Shown here: piece after piece, positions 37,797 through 48,390 of the stretch
Numbering within the stretch: the stretch's first letter is position 1
Layout: each line of letters opens with the position of its first letter
Source of the DNA: Leishmania martiniquensis
Lineage: Eukaryota; Euglenozoa; Kinetoplastea; Trypanosomatida; Trypanosomatidae
Assembly (NCBI RefSeq): GCF_017916325.1
Contig: NC_090156.1
Location: 147,001 to 211,000 of the forward strand
Length of the DNA: 64,000 bases
Reading direction: 5' to 3'
The notes under the pieces: model-generated
The model's database searches: none
Seen by the model: the letters and a program-made list of their open reading frames with translations, nothing else
Told to the model about the DNA's origin: nothing
Made by a program: the position numbers and the translations under genes

Positions 37797-38757
37797 CGCT
37801 TCAGCACACCAGGACGGTGAGGCACGCAGAAGTCGACTCTGTGGGTTTTACCACGTCTCTGCCCCCTTTGGGTGGGTAGGAGGCGGCGGTGTTGGGCACT
37901 GAGGTGCGGCGAAGGGAGAGAGCCAAAGCGACACGCACGCACACACACACGTACGCACATACGCGTACAGAGAGATGCGTTCGGCTTCCGCCCTCGTTTG
38001 GCCGTCGCTGTTTTTTTTTTCGGGGGGGGGGGAGGGGGGGCAGAGAGTGCGCGTGTGCTCTGTAGTCGCTTGCCTGTGTTGCCATACAGAGGCGTTGATG
38101 GGCGAACCCCCGAGCAGTAAAGGCACTGGAGAGGAGGGAGGAAAAAACGAGGGAGGGGGAGGAGAGGGGTTGGCTGGCGACGGCAGAGGGAGAGAGGAAG
38201 AGAAGTCCTCCGCTGTGCTGCCGACTCCTTCCCTCAGTCATTGCCACGGCATTGAGAAGGGGTTGAGACGGGGGAGAGAGAGAGAGCGCACGTCAGAGAT
38301 ACGCATCCCCCTGTAAGGGCTCTACTGGGGGAGGGGGGAGAGACCCACAAGTCATCGCAGAAGCTCCGACACTTTGAAAAGGGGGGCGAGAGGCGCCCTG
38401 AGGGCGGTGCGGACATGAGAACGCACACACGTTAGGGTCTCTGCTGCGTCGCCTCCCATTTAGGGTGGTATCATTGGGTGAATTGCAAATCGCTCTCAGG
38501 CAGGCGGGGAAGAGGAGGGGGTAAGACGGTCGCAGCGCGCGAGAGAGCGAGAGAGTCACGAGCTACCAGGTAAAAGTATTCGCGCCTGCGCTCTATTCTG
38601 CCTCAGCTTCGTTTGGTTCACGCCTTACGCGAATAGCGAGGCGATAAACACGCCCAGACGAGAAGACGCGTCCCCGCGCCCACGGATATCCTCTATCACC
38701 TGCGTCCACCGAGCGTTTCAACGGCCTGCCCAGCAGCCTCGCACCTCCACCAACACG
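37797..38757 (-). promoter_or_regulatory. Intergenic UTR region
   Basis: A T/G-rich block (38010-38040, run of T then G on the +) forms the polypyrimidine/A tract on the - strand. No gene was seen. Confidence 0.45.
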
Positions 38758-40101
38758 CTAGACGCCGTCGCGTGCCCGCTTGCGGTCCCTGTCCGTTATC
38801 CCACGGCTAGCGTACTGCGAGATGTCGGCCATGTCCTGCGCGCTTACCCACTCTTGGTAGCGAGGGAAGTGAAGCCTCACCGCGCCGCCCTGCATCTGCC
38901 GTGCTGGCGGGATGCGAAAGGGCCGACGCGCATTGGTCTCTGCTTTGGGATAATAGGACGTGTAGAAGGCGCTGCTGGTGCTACCGCCCGACGACCCGCC
39001 GTGCCCCGCCTTGCGCTGCAGCGTGCCGAAGCCGATCCCGCGCTGGCCAAGCGGCTGCCTTGCATAGATGTCCGAGAAAATGGGGCTCGCGTAGCGGACC
39101 ACCACGGTGGCGGCGCTGTGGTGGGCACCCGCAACACCGGCACCAGCAGTGGCCGCGTGTCCTCCTCCACCGATGCCGCTTGCCCCCTCCCCACTGGAGA
39201 CATTTAGTTGATCTAACAGCTTCACCAAGGCTTCTCTGGCGCGCCCGCTCGACGCCGGGTCAGCCCTGTCCTTGGCTCCTGTAGCAGCAGCTCGATTGGT
39301 GGACGACGACGCCGCCATCATCACCTCGCGCCGAAGCTCTTTCAGCAGGTCTTCAAAGAATGCAAAGGACGTGTGGGATGGCGCGCGGAAGTGCTGCGAG
39401 CGTACAAGCTCAACGTACAGTGCGGCACGCGCGGGCTGCAGACTCTCCAGGGCAGACAGACACGCCTGGAGAGTAGATCGAAACGCCCGCGCCTGGGCTG
39501 CTGTGAAAGAGGAGGCCGACACGGGGTACGATGCGGAGAGTGACACCAGCGTCGTGGTGGCAGCGGTGGACGACGTCGGCTGACCGTTTGGTGTGGCTGT
39601 TAGGTCAGCTGCCGGGTTGCTTGGCGTTCCCGTGGCGCTTGAAGTCTCTGCTGCTTCCGCCTCAACGGCGCCCTTCTCCATCGCTGCCAGCAGCTGCGTT
39701 ATCAGCGGCTCGGGCACAAGCCGGCGCTGCTTCCACCGGCGCACAAGTCGCAAGCACTTCTCCCGCCACGTTGGCTGGCCTGCTCTGTGGACAGACGTGA
39801 AGGCGGTAGGGGCCAACGTCCAAAACTCGGCCAGGATGGCAGCCAGCGCCTCATCAGCCGCACTCAATGCGGAAGATGAGGCGGAGGCAGTGCGCACGAG
39901 TGTAGCGTCCAGCCAACAGAGCACCGGAAAGCACGACTCGACGCGGTCGCTAGTGAAACGCTGCGCCACGGCGACGGCGATGCGGTGCGGCACAACGCGC
40001 CCCCCCTGCAGCACCGCGGCGCACGCGGCCTCCTGCGCCTGTGTGATACTTTCCTTCGACTCGCGTTGCAGCGCATCGAGGGTGGACTGAAACGCGTCCA
40101 T
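38758..40101 (-). CDS. CID-domain-like protein (putative Pol II CTD / mRNA 3'-end factor), 447 aa
   Basis: The first ~130 residues resemble a CTD-interaction (CID/RPR) domain, a right-handed superhelix. Helix 1 is STLDALQRESKESITQAQE; the signature strip VESCFPVLCWLDATLV corresponds to 'KLPVLYLLDSIVKN' in Pcf11/SCAF proteins; and TWREKCLRLVRRWKQRRLVP corresponds to the last helices ('KMLRLLKTWR..IF'). The rest is Ala/Ser/Thr-rich linker with a helical segment at about 190-290, and a basic C-terminus (DRDRKRARDGV). The upstream open frame to 40431 encodes low-complexity sequence; the start at 40101 begins the folded domain. CID proteins couple Pol II CTD to RNA processing; trypanosomatid Pol II lacks canonical heptads, so a CID here would be notable. 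Confidence 0.5.
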   Translation of the reverse strand: MDAFQSTLDALQRESKESITQAQEAACAAVLQGGRVVPHRIAVAVAQRFTSDRVESCFPVLCWLDATLVRTASASSSALSAADEALAAILAEFWTLAPTAFTSVHRAGQPTWREKCLRLVRRWKQRRLVPEPLITQLLAAMEKGAVEAEAAETSSATGTPSNPAADLTATPNGQPTSSTAATTTLVSLSASYPVSASSFTAAQARAFRSTLQACLSALESLQPARAALYVELVRSQHFRAPSHTSFAFFEDLLKELRREVMMAASSSTNRAAATGAKDRADPASSGRAREALVKLLDQLNVSSGEGASGIGGGGHAATAGAGVAGAHHSAATVVVRYASPIFSDIYARQPLGQRGIGFGTLQRKAGHGGSSGGSTSSAFYTSYYPKAETNARRPFRIPPARQMQGGAVRLHFPRYQEWVSAQDMADISQYASRGITDRDRKRARDGV

Positions 40102-41449
40102 GGCCGATAACGAATAGTGACGGCGGCAGCCGCTGCGGCATGCGGTCTGTATACAGTGGGGGAGTGTCTGAGGGCGTGTTGGACGGGTTCTCGTACCTGC
40201 AGGTCGCCACAGGCGTAGGAGAGGCGCAGCGGCGGTGGTGGTGAGGCCGTGGTGCGCAGCCAAAGGGAGAGGAGGAATGGGGAGAAGGACGTGTAGAGAG
40301 TAACCACATAAAATGCATACGCGCACGAGAAGCGAATGAATGGGGGGGAAGGGGAGACAGCGGCGATGGTGCTGCCGTGTACCTTCCACGTCTCCCTCTC
40401 CGTCCCCCGTCCGTCTGCCACACACACACACACCCTTCTCTCTATCGCTGTCTTACACGCGTGTGCGCGCCGCGAGGCAGAGCACAAAGACTCGGCTGGA
40501 GTGCGCAGAAGGGGGAGGGCGGCGCGTAGCGGCCTCTGATCCGTCCATGTGTGTGTGTGTGTGTGTCTCTGTGCATTGGTGTGTGCATGCATGTGTAATC
40601 CAAGTCCCATCACAATAGGAAAGCCGAAAGGGGAGAGGGGAGCAAAAAGAAGCAACGGCGAAGGTGGCGAAAAAAAAGGGAGGGAGGGCATCAGTGTGCG
40701 CGTACGGAACCTTTGCCAAGGAAATGTCACGAGAGCACCGCACCCCAACACCGGTCGTCCACTGACGCCCTCTCCCCCCTCCCCCTCCTCCTCTCTTCAG
40801 TGCGCCTCCGTCGCCCTCTCCTCCCCACATCACCCCCTTCACCATCCCTCCCCCTCCCCCGGGCGTGTCGAGCCAACACGTCGAGAGAGGGGGAAAGAGA
40901 GAGAGAGAGAGATGGGGACGGACTCAACGAAACAGTAAAAACGCTTCAGCTTTCATTCATCGCCCATTGAGCCGCCTTTCCGCTTGCAGTAGTTCGCTTC
41001 TCTGCTCTCCCAACCAAACGCTCGCAGATGGCACAAGCAGATGCTCGCGGTGCGCAGTGCATCGCTCTTTCCCCCTCCTCTTTCCCCCTCTGTGTCTGTC
41101 TGTCTGTCTGTCTGCGTTGTGCGTCTGCCACCGTGCATCCCTTTACCTATTTGCTGAAAAAGACGCTGATGGAGCACGCTTGTGATGCAGCTGCCGTCGC
41201 CGCAGCAGTAGCCCCCGCGGCTTCTGGTGTGTGAGGAGCAAGACGGAGGAGAAGAGGCGAAGAGGATGGACGAGGGGGGCAGGGGGAAGGGGTAGGCCAA
41301 TGAAGCATGTGTTGAGAGCGGAGGAGACTGGACTGGAGTGCAGAGACGCACATACAGTGGGCCCAAGGCGAACAGGCGCCCTTGACTGGGTCAGCTACGC
41401 CATGTTTCGCGAGCGCACCTTTCTCGTCTCCACCCCTCTTCGCCGTTCT
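40102..41449 (-). promoter_or_regulatory. Intergenic UTR region
   Basis: It contains CA/GT tracts near 40421-40433 and 40549-40566 and many CT runs. Several short frames on both strands are low-complexity. No gene was accepted. Confidence 0.45.
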
Positions 41450-42613
41450 TCAGCGAAGTCGCCGCCCGTGCGAGAGGTACTCGTACACTCGCTCGTCACG
41501 GTCACGTTTGCGGTGTGCGTTCGCATGTACGCCGGCAGCAGCAGATGTACCCGCAGCAGCAGCGCTGTCCTCCATCTTTGCCAAGTTCCCCTCCAGATGC
41601 ACGCCAGGTGGCGGTATGCGTGTACGCACGGATGCGGGTACCGACGAAGAGGACAACGGAGGCTGCAGCTCCACGCGAGGAATTTCGAACTCCTCCGTCC
41701 GCAGGCGGCGTAAGGGGGGCACAGCACCGGTGGATATCTCGGTGGCACTGTACTCCTCCGCTATCCTGCTTTTCTCGTGCTGGTGCATGGCCGTCACCAT
41801 TAAGCCCTCCGCCGTGCGCTTGCGGTCCGCGAACCTCGTTACACCAGGGGGTACAGATGGGTACCACGTCAGGGCCAACGGCGGCGGCGCCAGCACGTCG
41901 TCAGCAGTGAGCTGCGCGAGGAAGCTAGGGTACCGCCCCGCGGCGGACGCAGCACATAGCGCCTGCAGCGTGCGTGGAGAAAGTGGGGAGCAGCTTTCGC
42001 CACGTTGCTGCTGCTGTTGCTGACGGGCAAGGGCTGCTGTTATGGGGTCTGCCGGCGGCGCGAAGGCAAAGGACGCTCGGGCGGCAGCAGCGGCAGCGAT
42101 GGGGTGCATGTACAAGCGCTGGTCGTCGAGGTTCGCCCCACACCGCTCAGTCTGCGCTTCATCTCGCTTGGCAGCCTCGTCTTCCTCAGCGCCGGCGCCG
42201 TCGGAGATGTCGCGGCCGATCTCTTCCAGTGCAACGGCGCCGATCTCCTCGCCCTCCCACACCGAAGGCGGCGAAGCTGCATGCAATGGCGCAAGGGAGA
42301 GCGACGACTGCCAGGTGCGATCATGGCGGTTACCGCCGATGAGTGGCGCAGACACGAGTGCTGGCGGTGCGTCGCTGGCCACACCACTGTCAGGAGCCGA
42401 GGCGGGTAGCAGATAGCGCAGTGAGTCTATTTGGTTAGCGCAGTCGCCAGTCGAGAGACCAGGTGGTGGTGCAACCTCCATTGCAGTTGCTGCAGCTTGG
42501 TACGTGCTCTGCAGCGGCTGGATCACGGCCGTTGGCATGTACGTACCCTCGTCATGGCTCGATAGTGTGTATGCCGCCAGCGAGGAGGCACTCAAGGGCG
42601 CAGGCGACGTCAT
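41450..42613 (-). CDS. Hypothetical protein, 387 aa
   Basis: I do not recognise this protein. It starts MTSPAPLSASSLAAYTLSSH and is largely Ala/Pro/Ser-rich. An acidic patch (ISDGAGAEEDEAAKRDE) lies near residue 140. A polyglutamine run (RQQQQQQRGE, from residue ~197) comes before a short hydrophobic segment (LQALCAASAAGRYPSFLAQL). The C-terminal third is more charged and may be the functional part: FADRKRTAEGLMVTAMHQHE and the ending RKRDRDERVYEYLSHGRRLR. The basic end suggests RNA or nuclear association, but no domain is seen. Its place on the coding strand of the array and the absence of stops over 1.16 kb support a real gene. Confidence 0.55.
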   Translation of the reverse strand: MTSPAPLSASSLAAYTLSSHDEGTYMPTAVIQPLQSTYQAAATAMEVAPPPGLSTGDCANQIDSLRYLLPASAPDSGVASDAPPALVSAPLIGGNRHDRTWQSSLSLAPLHAASPPSVWEGEEIGAVALEEIGRDISDGAGAEEDEAAKRDEAQTERCGANLDDQRLYMHPIAAAAAARASFAFAPPADPITAALARQQQQQQRGESCSPLSPRTLQALCAASAAGRYPSFLAQLTADDVLAPPPLALTWYPSVPPGVTRFADRKRTAEGLMVTAMHQHEKSRIAEEYSATEISTGAVPPLRRLRTEEFEIPRVELQPPLSSSSVPASVRTRIPPPGVHLEGNLAKMEDSAAAAGTSAAAGVHANAHRKRDRDERVYEYLSHGRRLR

Positions 42614-43884
42614 GGGTCGAGAGAGAGAGGCCTCTCCTGCGTGTACGTTACTGTAAGTGCGGAGTCAGCCTCCTCACTAGACAAGAGAACGGAGGAGAGG
42701 GGAGAGGGGAGAACACTGCTCCTCACCATATCAGCCTTCCCCTCGAAACGGCGGCCCTGCCCACTCTCCACTCAGCAACGCGTTGTGCACTCACACACAC
42801 ACACACACGGAGGCACACGCAGACAGGCACGGTGATAAGTGACTATAGTGTGAGTTCGAGCTGCTCTGACGTACTGTGCGTAGCAAGAAAGAGAAGATAT
42901 GTGTGTAGAGAAGAGGTGTGCGTGCAGGGGAAGGGAGTCGAGAGGAGGCAGGTGAAGGGCATTCCTGCCGACAAGACACGCTAAAAAGGGGCGTGCGAGA
43001 GACAGAGGGCAGCGCAGAGACGTGTGCTACGACTCGCTCCCTATCCCTCACCGCCCCTTTCCCTTTTATGCAGTCATAGAGCTTCTCGGGCAAGTGGCAG
43101 AGAAGCTTAAGAAATGGTATCCCACAGGGGGGAGTGGGGGAAAGAGTTGGCTGTGGCCCAGCCACACGAAGCCTAGGCAGATCCTGTTTCATAGCACGCA
43201 ATCACCACGGCGGCAGCGGCTGTGTCAGCGTACCGGTCATCCATCGCATTGCCGGCCCTGTCAACGACACGACTGTGCATGGGCACGATCTCAGCCCTCG
43301 CTCTGCTGTCAGACACACACCCCGTCGTGAGCCGCGCATGCTTCTAAGCAGCTGTCTCAGCGCGCCGTCCCAATGACTGGCTTTCTCCATGTTAGGGCGG
43401 TCTCCCGCTGCTGCGTTAGCAGCAACATACACACACACAAAGATGTACGCACAACGTCTGCAGGGAAGGCTGCAACAGCACGAGGCTCTCCTCGCGACAG
43501 CGCTACAGCAGCTCTTTGCAGCCCGAGGCAGCGAATGAGAAATGCAGAGCGGCGCACACAGTTCGCCAGACGAAGGAGAGAGGATGGGGTGCTCGCCCAA
43601 GAAAAGAGCTCACCCCCTAGGGGAGGGAGGGGGAGAGGGGCGACGCCACCATCCATCACCGCCGTCTGCCACCGACGCACTTCATTGCCTAGCAGCTTCT
43701 ACTCTGGCCACCGCTCATCCATCCAAAGGAACTGCGCAAGCTCAAGCCTGTGTTCTTGTGCGTCCGCGTCAACACATGCCACCTTTGCATGTGGCAGCAA
43801 AGCACTCCCAGTCGCATCGCACGCGCACAACACGCGCGCCCGCCCAAGTCTGTCCTGCATACAACCCTCAGCAGATCCCATGCA
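42614..43884 (-). promoter_or_regulatory. Intergenic UTR region
   Basis: It contains (CA)n near 42793-42809 and purine-rich stretches (pyrimidine on the coding strand) at 42680-42715 and 42890-42950. A 136-codon - strand frame (42791-43201) enters the CA repeat and was rejected. Confidence 0.45.
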
Positions 43885-45504
43885 CTACGCATGCTTCAGC
43901 GCCTCTGGTGTGAGTACGGTTATGGCCACTTTCGGTGCACGTACCACCTCCACCACGGCCACCATCGCCTCGCGAGATGCCGCGCCACAAAGGACCATGA
44001 CTGGCAGGGGAGTTGACGATGGCAGCGGCGCGCCTCCTTCCGAGGCCTCAGGCTCGTCATCCTCTGCGGCTGCAGAGCTCTCCGCCGGCCGAGCCGCCGC
44101 CGCCGCCGTTGCCGCACTAGCCACATCAGGTGTCAGGCCAGCTTCCACCGTCTCGAGAAGTGCAGCGAGAACATGCTCCGGCTCCAGCAACGCGTCCACC
44201 GGCACGTCTTCGACGAGGGTGGAAGGCCCCACCGCCTCAGTGCAGGTCCGCACGTACGCCTCATGTAACTCAGGCGCCATGCCATCACGCAGTAGGAGCT
44301 TCACGGTGACGCTGCCGCCTGGCGGGGGATGCTCCCTGAGCAACGCTGTAAGCTCAGCTGGTGAGACAGAGGTGCAGTCCACGATGGCCATCAAGCGCTG
44401 CGGAGTTTGGGCGGCCCGCACACGTACGAAGCCCTCGAGCTGAAAGGTGCCGCGCAGCTCCGCATCCTTGGTGAACGCCTCATACCACGTAGACGGCCGT
44501 CCATCGGACAAGCCCGCGTGCGCGGACAGCAGCGGCGCCACCTCGCTCACATCCGTCCACACCGGCAACTGGTGGCCACGGCCGAGTAAGTGCAAGGCGT
44601 GCTGAACCGCAGTGCACGCCTCGCTGGCCTCGGGAACACGAGACGGAGCTGGCGGCTTGGCTGGTGCATCTAGCGATGCCCGCCAGGTCACTGATACGCT
44701 GTTGTATCCGGTGCGGTGGTACAGCACTTCACCTGTCACGGCAGATCGCGTCGCTGTCACCATAGAGTTGAAGTGCCTATGCACCAGCTGCGCGAATGAG
44801 CTGACGCCGCTGTACCTCGGCAGCCACACAGGGGCGTACTTCTGTAAGACTGGCCAGTTCCTTTGGAGGTATGCGAACAACTCTGGCTCCGCCCAGCCCT
44901 CGTATGGAATCTCAGTCGCTGCGCGACGGACGACAGCAGCCCAGTCGAGCGGCACAACACTCATCGCACCACCCCTTGCGCTGCCTTCGCCCCCGCTTCC
45001 GACCCCGACCGCGGTAAAGTAGCACTCCAGCCGCAGTGTTCGCCAGACGGCCGTCCTCCACTCAGGCGCAGTCATCAATGGTGCACGCTCGCCCCTTGGG
45101 CTCGCCGCGTTCGTCTCCACAAAGCCCGCGTGCCTCTTAAAGACGTCTTCCATCTTCTCCACCGGTACGGCAACCTGCCCAGAAGCCAGGCGCAGCAGAC
45201 GCAGCATCACCTCCTTGCGGCCAGCGACGCGCTGCAGCACATCTTTCGGTACCTCATCACCTGTCAAGGGACTGGCTGCCGTAGATGTGGCGGCGTGCCG
45301 ACTCTGAGTGTTGAGGCTAGTAGAGACGCGCACGGGGGTGCTCGGACTAGAGTACAACGCAGGCGCGCGGAATCTCTGATGCGACGGCATGAGCAGTGCT
45401 GAGGTCACTGCGGAGATGCTTCGGTGAGAGCTGCATGTGGAGCTACGCACGTACCCCACCAAGGCAGACGTAGATGCGGTGGAGGCACCCCTACGCAGAA
45501 GCAT
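43885..45504 (-). CDS. Probable mitochondrial protein of unknown function, 539 aa
   Basis: The N-terminal ~75 residues (MLLRRGASTASTSALVGYVR...) are rich in Arg/Ser/Ala with no acidic residues, a strong mitochondrial presequence. Folded regions follow: VLQRVAGRKEVMLRLLRL near residue 90, ERAPLMTAPEWRTAVWRTL, and PYEGWAEPELFAYLQRNWPV, LQKYAPVWLPRYSGVSSFAQ with regularly spaced aromatics. A mixed alpha/beta stretch ends VAITVLTPEALKHA. No catalytic motif or membrane segment was recognised. Candidates are mitoribosomal or RNA-processing factors, which in trypanosomatids are often lineage-specific, but this is only context-based inference. Confidence 0.6.
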   Translation of the reverse strand: MLLRRGASTASTSALVGYVRSSTCSSHRSISAVTSALLMPSHQRFRAPALYSSPSTPVRVSTSLNTQSRHAATSTAASPLTGDEVPKDVLQRVAGRKEVMLRLLRLASGQVAVPVEKMEDVFKRHAGFVETNAASPRGERAPLMTAPEWRTAVWRTLRLECYFTAVGVGSGGEGSARGGAMSVVPLDWAAVVRRAATEIPYEGWAEPELFAYLQRNWPVLQKYAPVWLPRYSGVSSFAQLVHRHFNSMVTATRSAVTGEVLYHRTGYNSVSVTWRASLDAPAKPPAPSRVPEASEACTAVQHALHLLGRGHQLPVWTDVSEVAPLLSAHAGLSDGRPSTWYEAFTKDAELRGTFQLEGFVRVRAAQTPQRLMAIVDCTSVSPAELTALLREHPPPGGSVTVKLLLRDGMAPELHEAYVRTCTEAVGPSTLVEDVPVDALLEPEHVLAALLETVEAGLTPDVASAATAAAAARPAESSAAAEDDEPEASEGGAPLPSSTPLPVMVLCGAASREAMVAVVEVVRAPKVAITVLTPEALKHA

Positions 45505-46284
45505 GGCGCAATCGCCGGAGCAATCGTACGTGTATGCAGCCCTGAATCGTATGAGGAGTTGTTGGTAGTCCCTCTCAAGGTAGAAGGAAAGAGTGATAGA
45601 AAGAGAGAGAGAGGCGCCAAACTGTGAAGAGAAGAGGGTGCGGGCGCACTTGTCAAGGGACGCGATAAAACGTGCAAGAAGTAAGCGAGGGATGGAGAGG
45701 GGAAGCGCGTTGTCTGTAGAGCGGGGTGGAGGCGGAGGACACGTTTATGTGGTCAACGATTGCTGTGCAAGCGGCAATTAACCAGCCATTGAAAAGGCAG
45801 AGAGAGAGAGAGAGCAGCAGTGGCGCACACAGGCGCCATGTACGTGAAGTGCCCCTCTAAAGCCACGTCCAACGGGCGTCGCGCGTCTGCTCCCTCTTCT
45901 TTCAGCCGCTCTCCTTTCGCTTGTCCTCTGCCTGAGAGGGATGCAGAGCGCCTCGCTCACCAGCCGCCGATTCGCCGAACTGTATGTCTTCTCTTTCTGG
46001 GGAGGGGAGGGGGCACCGAAGAGCCTCTGCAAGAGGTTTATAAGTCGGTGTGTTAACTCGAGCATTGCTTAACGGCGCCATTGTTGTCGTGGGAACAGCG
46101 ACAGGCGATGGAGTGAAGAGTGTGTGGGGGGGGGGGGGGAAGGAAGGAGCTAATGCATCCCTTTAGCATTCCCTTAACAGTGGAGGGGGGGAGCCGCAAG
46201 GCCGCACGACTCATCCGGCAGTGGACACACATCTGGTTGCCCCTCGCGTTTTTTTCCTTTGGACGGAGGACACAGCAGGCGACA
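45505..46284 (-). promoter_or_regulatory. Intergenic UTR region
   Basis: It includes a (GA)n tract (45594-45611), another near 45800-45815 and a run of G at 46127-46139. No gene was seen. Confidence 0.45.
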
Positions 46285-48390
46285 TTACGCCTCCTGCAGT
46301 GTGTACTTCCACAGCCGCTGCTTCACCTCGTGGACATGGCTCACCGGCACACGAAAGAGCACCACCTCGCCGTTGCTTCCGCTCTCTTCGTGTATGTCCT
46401 TCAAGACCGCCTTCAGCGGCTCATTCACGTTGGCGTTGAGGACATGCAGCGCAGAGGGCACCTTCACGTCCGGTTTTTTGTATCGGAACGGGTTGCGCAC
46501 CACGAGCTTCATGGAGGTCAGCGCCACATCAGAGTCGCCAGCGCTGGCCGCGGTGGATCTTTTGCCCTTCCCACCCCTCTGCGCCTGCCCCGGATCACCA
46601 GCATGGGCAGCCAGGGCGGGACTCAGCGCCTTGAACACGACGTGCGTGGACTTCGAGATGGCATCCACCAAAGCTTCCTCCGACGTATCGTGCAGCAGGA
46701 TGCAGCGGCCAGGCCGACCCACACGGGCCGTGCGTCCGGCACGGTGCACGAACGTCTCTGAGGCCAGCGCGTCTCGTGGGAGGTTCAGCATGAGCACAGT
46801 GTCCACCTCCGTAAAGTCGAGCCCGCGCGCGGCGACATCGGTGCACAGCAGCACCTGCGCAACACCGCTGTTGAAGTCCTCGATGGCGGCAACACGTTCG
46901 AGCTCGTCCTTCTGCGACGTGAGGGCACGCACGACAGGCGGCGACGACGATGACGAGAGCGATGGAGACAAGGCACCCGGAGCAGAGACCGTGGCACTCA
47001 TTCTGTTGCCCTTCTTGTGACTTTTGTTCGGGCTTGGCGCCGGCGTCGTCGTGTCCGTAACTGCCGCGTTCGCTGTAGTCGTTGTTTGAAGGCTTACCTC
47101 CAGCAATCTCAACTGCTTCAGCGTCCCGAAGACAATAGCACGGCCATGGAAGGCCGTGTGCTCCATCAGCAGACGGGTCGCCGCACGCACGCGGTCCGCC
47201 ACTCTGCACTTCTCGTGGAAGCACTCGAGCTGCGGCGGCAGCTTTTCGGACCCAACTGTAACGAGCTGGTAGTGATATTTCTTCACACCGAGGAATCCGG
47301 CCTTCAGCACCCAGTTAGGGATGGTCGCCCCACAGAGGACGTAGTGGTGCGCGCGAAAGTCGTTCAGCAGGCCGTCCGTCAACGAGCCGTTCGCTTTGCG
47401 TATGAACTTCAGGAGATTCTTCATGCGCCGGCCCGTCGCGGAGAAGCGCGGGCCGAGGGTGGCGTCCACTTCATCCACAACAATCGCACGCACGCAGGCG
47501 GGGGAGATAATGCCTACTTCGCGAGTGGACGCGTGGCCGGCGGTTCCTTCAGCCCCGCTTTCTCCCGATACAGACCCTGCCGCATCACTGTCACCGACCC
47601 CCTCATCATTCTTTTCCTCCCCCGCCTCCACGGCAGCTGCTGCCCGCGGCGGCGGCGGCGGCCTCGCACTGCGCGGGCGCTTCTTTCCCGGCAGTAGAAG
47701 TTCCCTTTGCGCCTCCGCCTCCTCGACGGCAGTAGCGGCAGCGGCGACGCGGTGGCCACGGATCGCCTCGTCAATGCCGCGCACCGTCCCCACAAGGATG
47801 TCGACGTATTTGCTGTCCGATGAGGGGTGCAAGTCATCAAAGCCAGCGACCGCGATGCGCAGATTGGTTCGCCTACCGTAGATCTTTTCTAGCACGCTCT
47901 TCGTCTGCATAGCGAGGTCGTTGCTAAAGACGAACACCAACAAGAAAGGGCCAGCAGGGGCGCCGGCGTCCCCGCGCTGCCGGTGTTGCTCCAGCAGCAG
48001 GTGGCGCTCGACCAGCGGCAGGGCGTAGGCAAGGGTCTTTCCACTGCCGGTGCGACTGTGCAGAATGACATCACGGCCATTGAAGATGCCGCGGTAGCAT
48101 TGCGCCTGGCACGGCAGCAGTCTGTCGAAGCCCATCTTCCGCTGGAGCACCTTGGCAGTCGAGGCCGTCATGAGCGCGGTCTTGACCGAGTTGGAGCGGT
48201 GATGGGGGTCGGCCAGCGCCTCCTCAGCCTCCCTCTTAGAGAAGTGCAGCTTCTCTACAATCACCTCAGTTTGGAGGCGGTCAAACGTGGTGTCCACGCG
48301 GTCGTCCGTGTGGAGGACAACAGTGCCTGTCTTCTTCGCCTTCTGACTTCGGCGCCCTTCGCCCGCCGTCTCCCAACTGTAGACGCTCAT
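46285..48390 (-). CDS. Divergent DEAD-box-type RNA helicase (DEVD box)
   Basis: This 701-residue helicase has two RecA domains. Motif I is SRTGSGKT (residues ~112-119). Motif II reads DEVD (306-309) instead of DEAD, and motif III reads CGAT instead of SAT (353-356). Motifs Ia and Ib are unusual (FSNDLAMQ and GTVRGIDEAI in place of PTRELA and TPGR). Domain 2 is more canonical: VLLCTDVAARGLDF and HRAGRTARVGR (near residue 550). A Q-motif-like PCQAQ precedes motif I. Two low-complexity insertions occur, between motifs Ib and II (residues 215-292) and in domain 2 (about 435-480). The start 48390 follows a CT tract (48420-48460) with AG at 48405-48406; the open frame upstream is UTR. It is predicted to remodel RNA; compartment and target are unknown. 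Confidence 0.85.
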   Translation of the reverse strand: MSVYSWETAGEGRRSQKAKKTGTVVLHTDDRVDTTFDRLQTEVIVEKLHFSKREAEEALADPHHRSNSVKTALMTASTAKVLQRKMGFDRLLPCQAQCYRGIFNGRDVILHSRTGSGKTLAYALPLVERHLLLEQHRQRGDAGAPAGPFLLVFVFSNDLAMQTKSVLEKIYGRRTNLRIAVAGFDDLHPSSDSKYVDILVGTVRGIDEAIRGHRVAAAATAVEEAEAQRELLLPGKKRPRSARPPPPPRAAAAVEAGEEKNDEGVGDSDAAGSVSGESGAEGTAGHASTREVGIISPACVRAIVVDEVDATLGPRFSATGRRMKNLLKFIRKANGSLTDGLLNDFRAHHYVLCGATIPNWVLKAGFLGVKKYHYQLVTVGSEKLPPQLECFHEKCRVADRVRAATRLLMEHTAFHGRAIVFGTLKQLRLLEVSLQTTTTANAAVTDTTTPAPSPNKSHKKGNRMSATVSAPGALSPSLSSSSSPPVVRALTSQKDELERVAAIEDFNSGVAQVLLCTDVAARGLDFTEVDTVLMLNLPRDALASETFVHRAGRTARVGRPGRCILLHDTSEEALVDAISKSTHVVFKALSPALAAHAGDPGQAQRGGKGKRSTAASAGDSDVALTSMKLVVRNPFRYKKPDVKVPSALHVLNANVNEPLKAVLKDIHEESGSNGEVVLFRVPVSHVHEVKQRLWKYTLQEA

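Noticed and set aside
43373..44443. 356-codon + strand frame overlapping the mitochondrial orphan gene
   Set aside because: Ser/Ala/Thr-rich antisense frame starting in UTR.
46259..47020. 253-codon + strand open frame opposite the helicase
   Set aside because: Antisense to clear helicase motifs; no splice signal on that strand.
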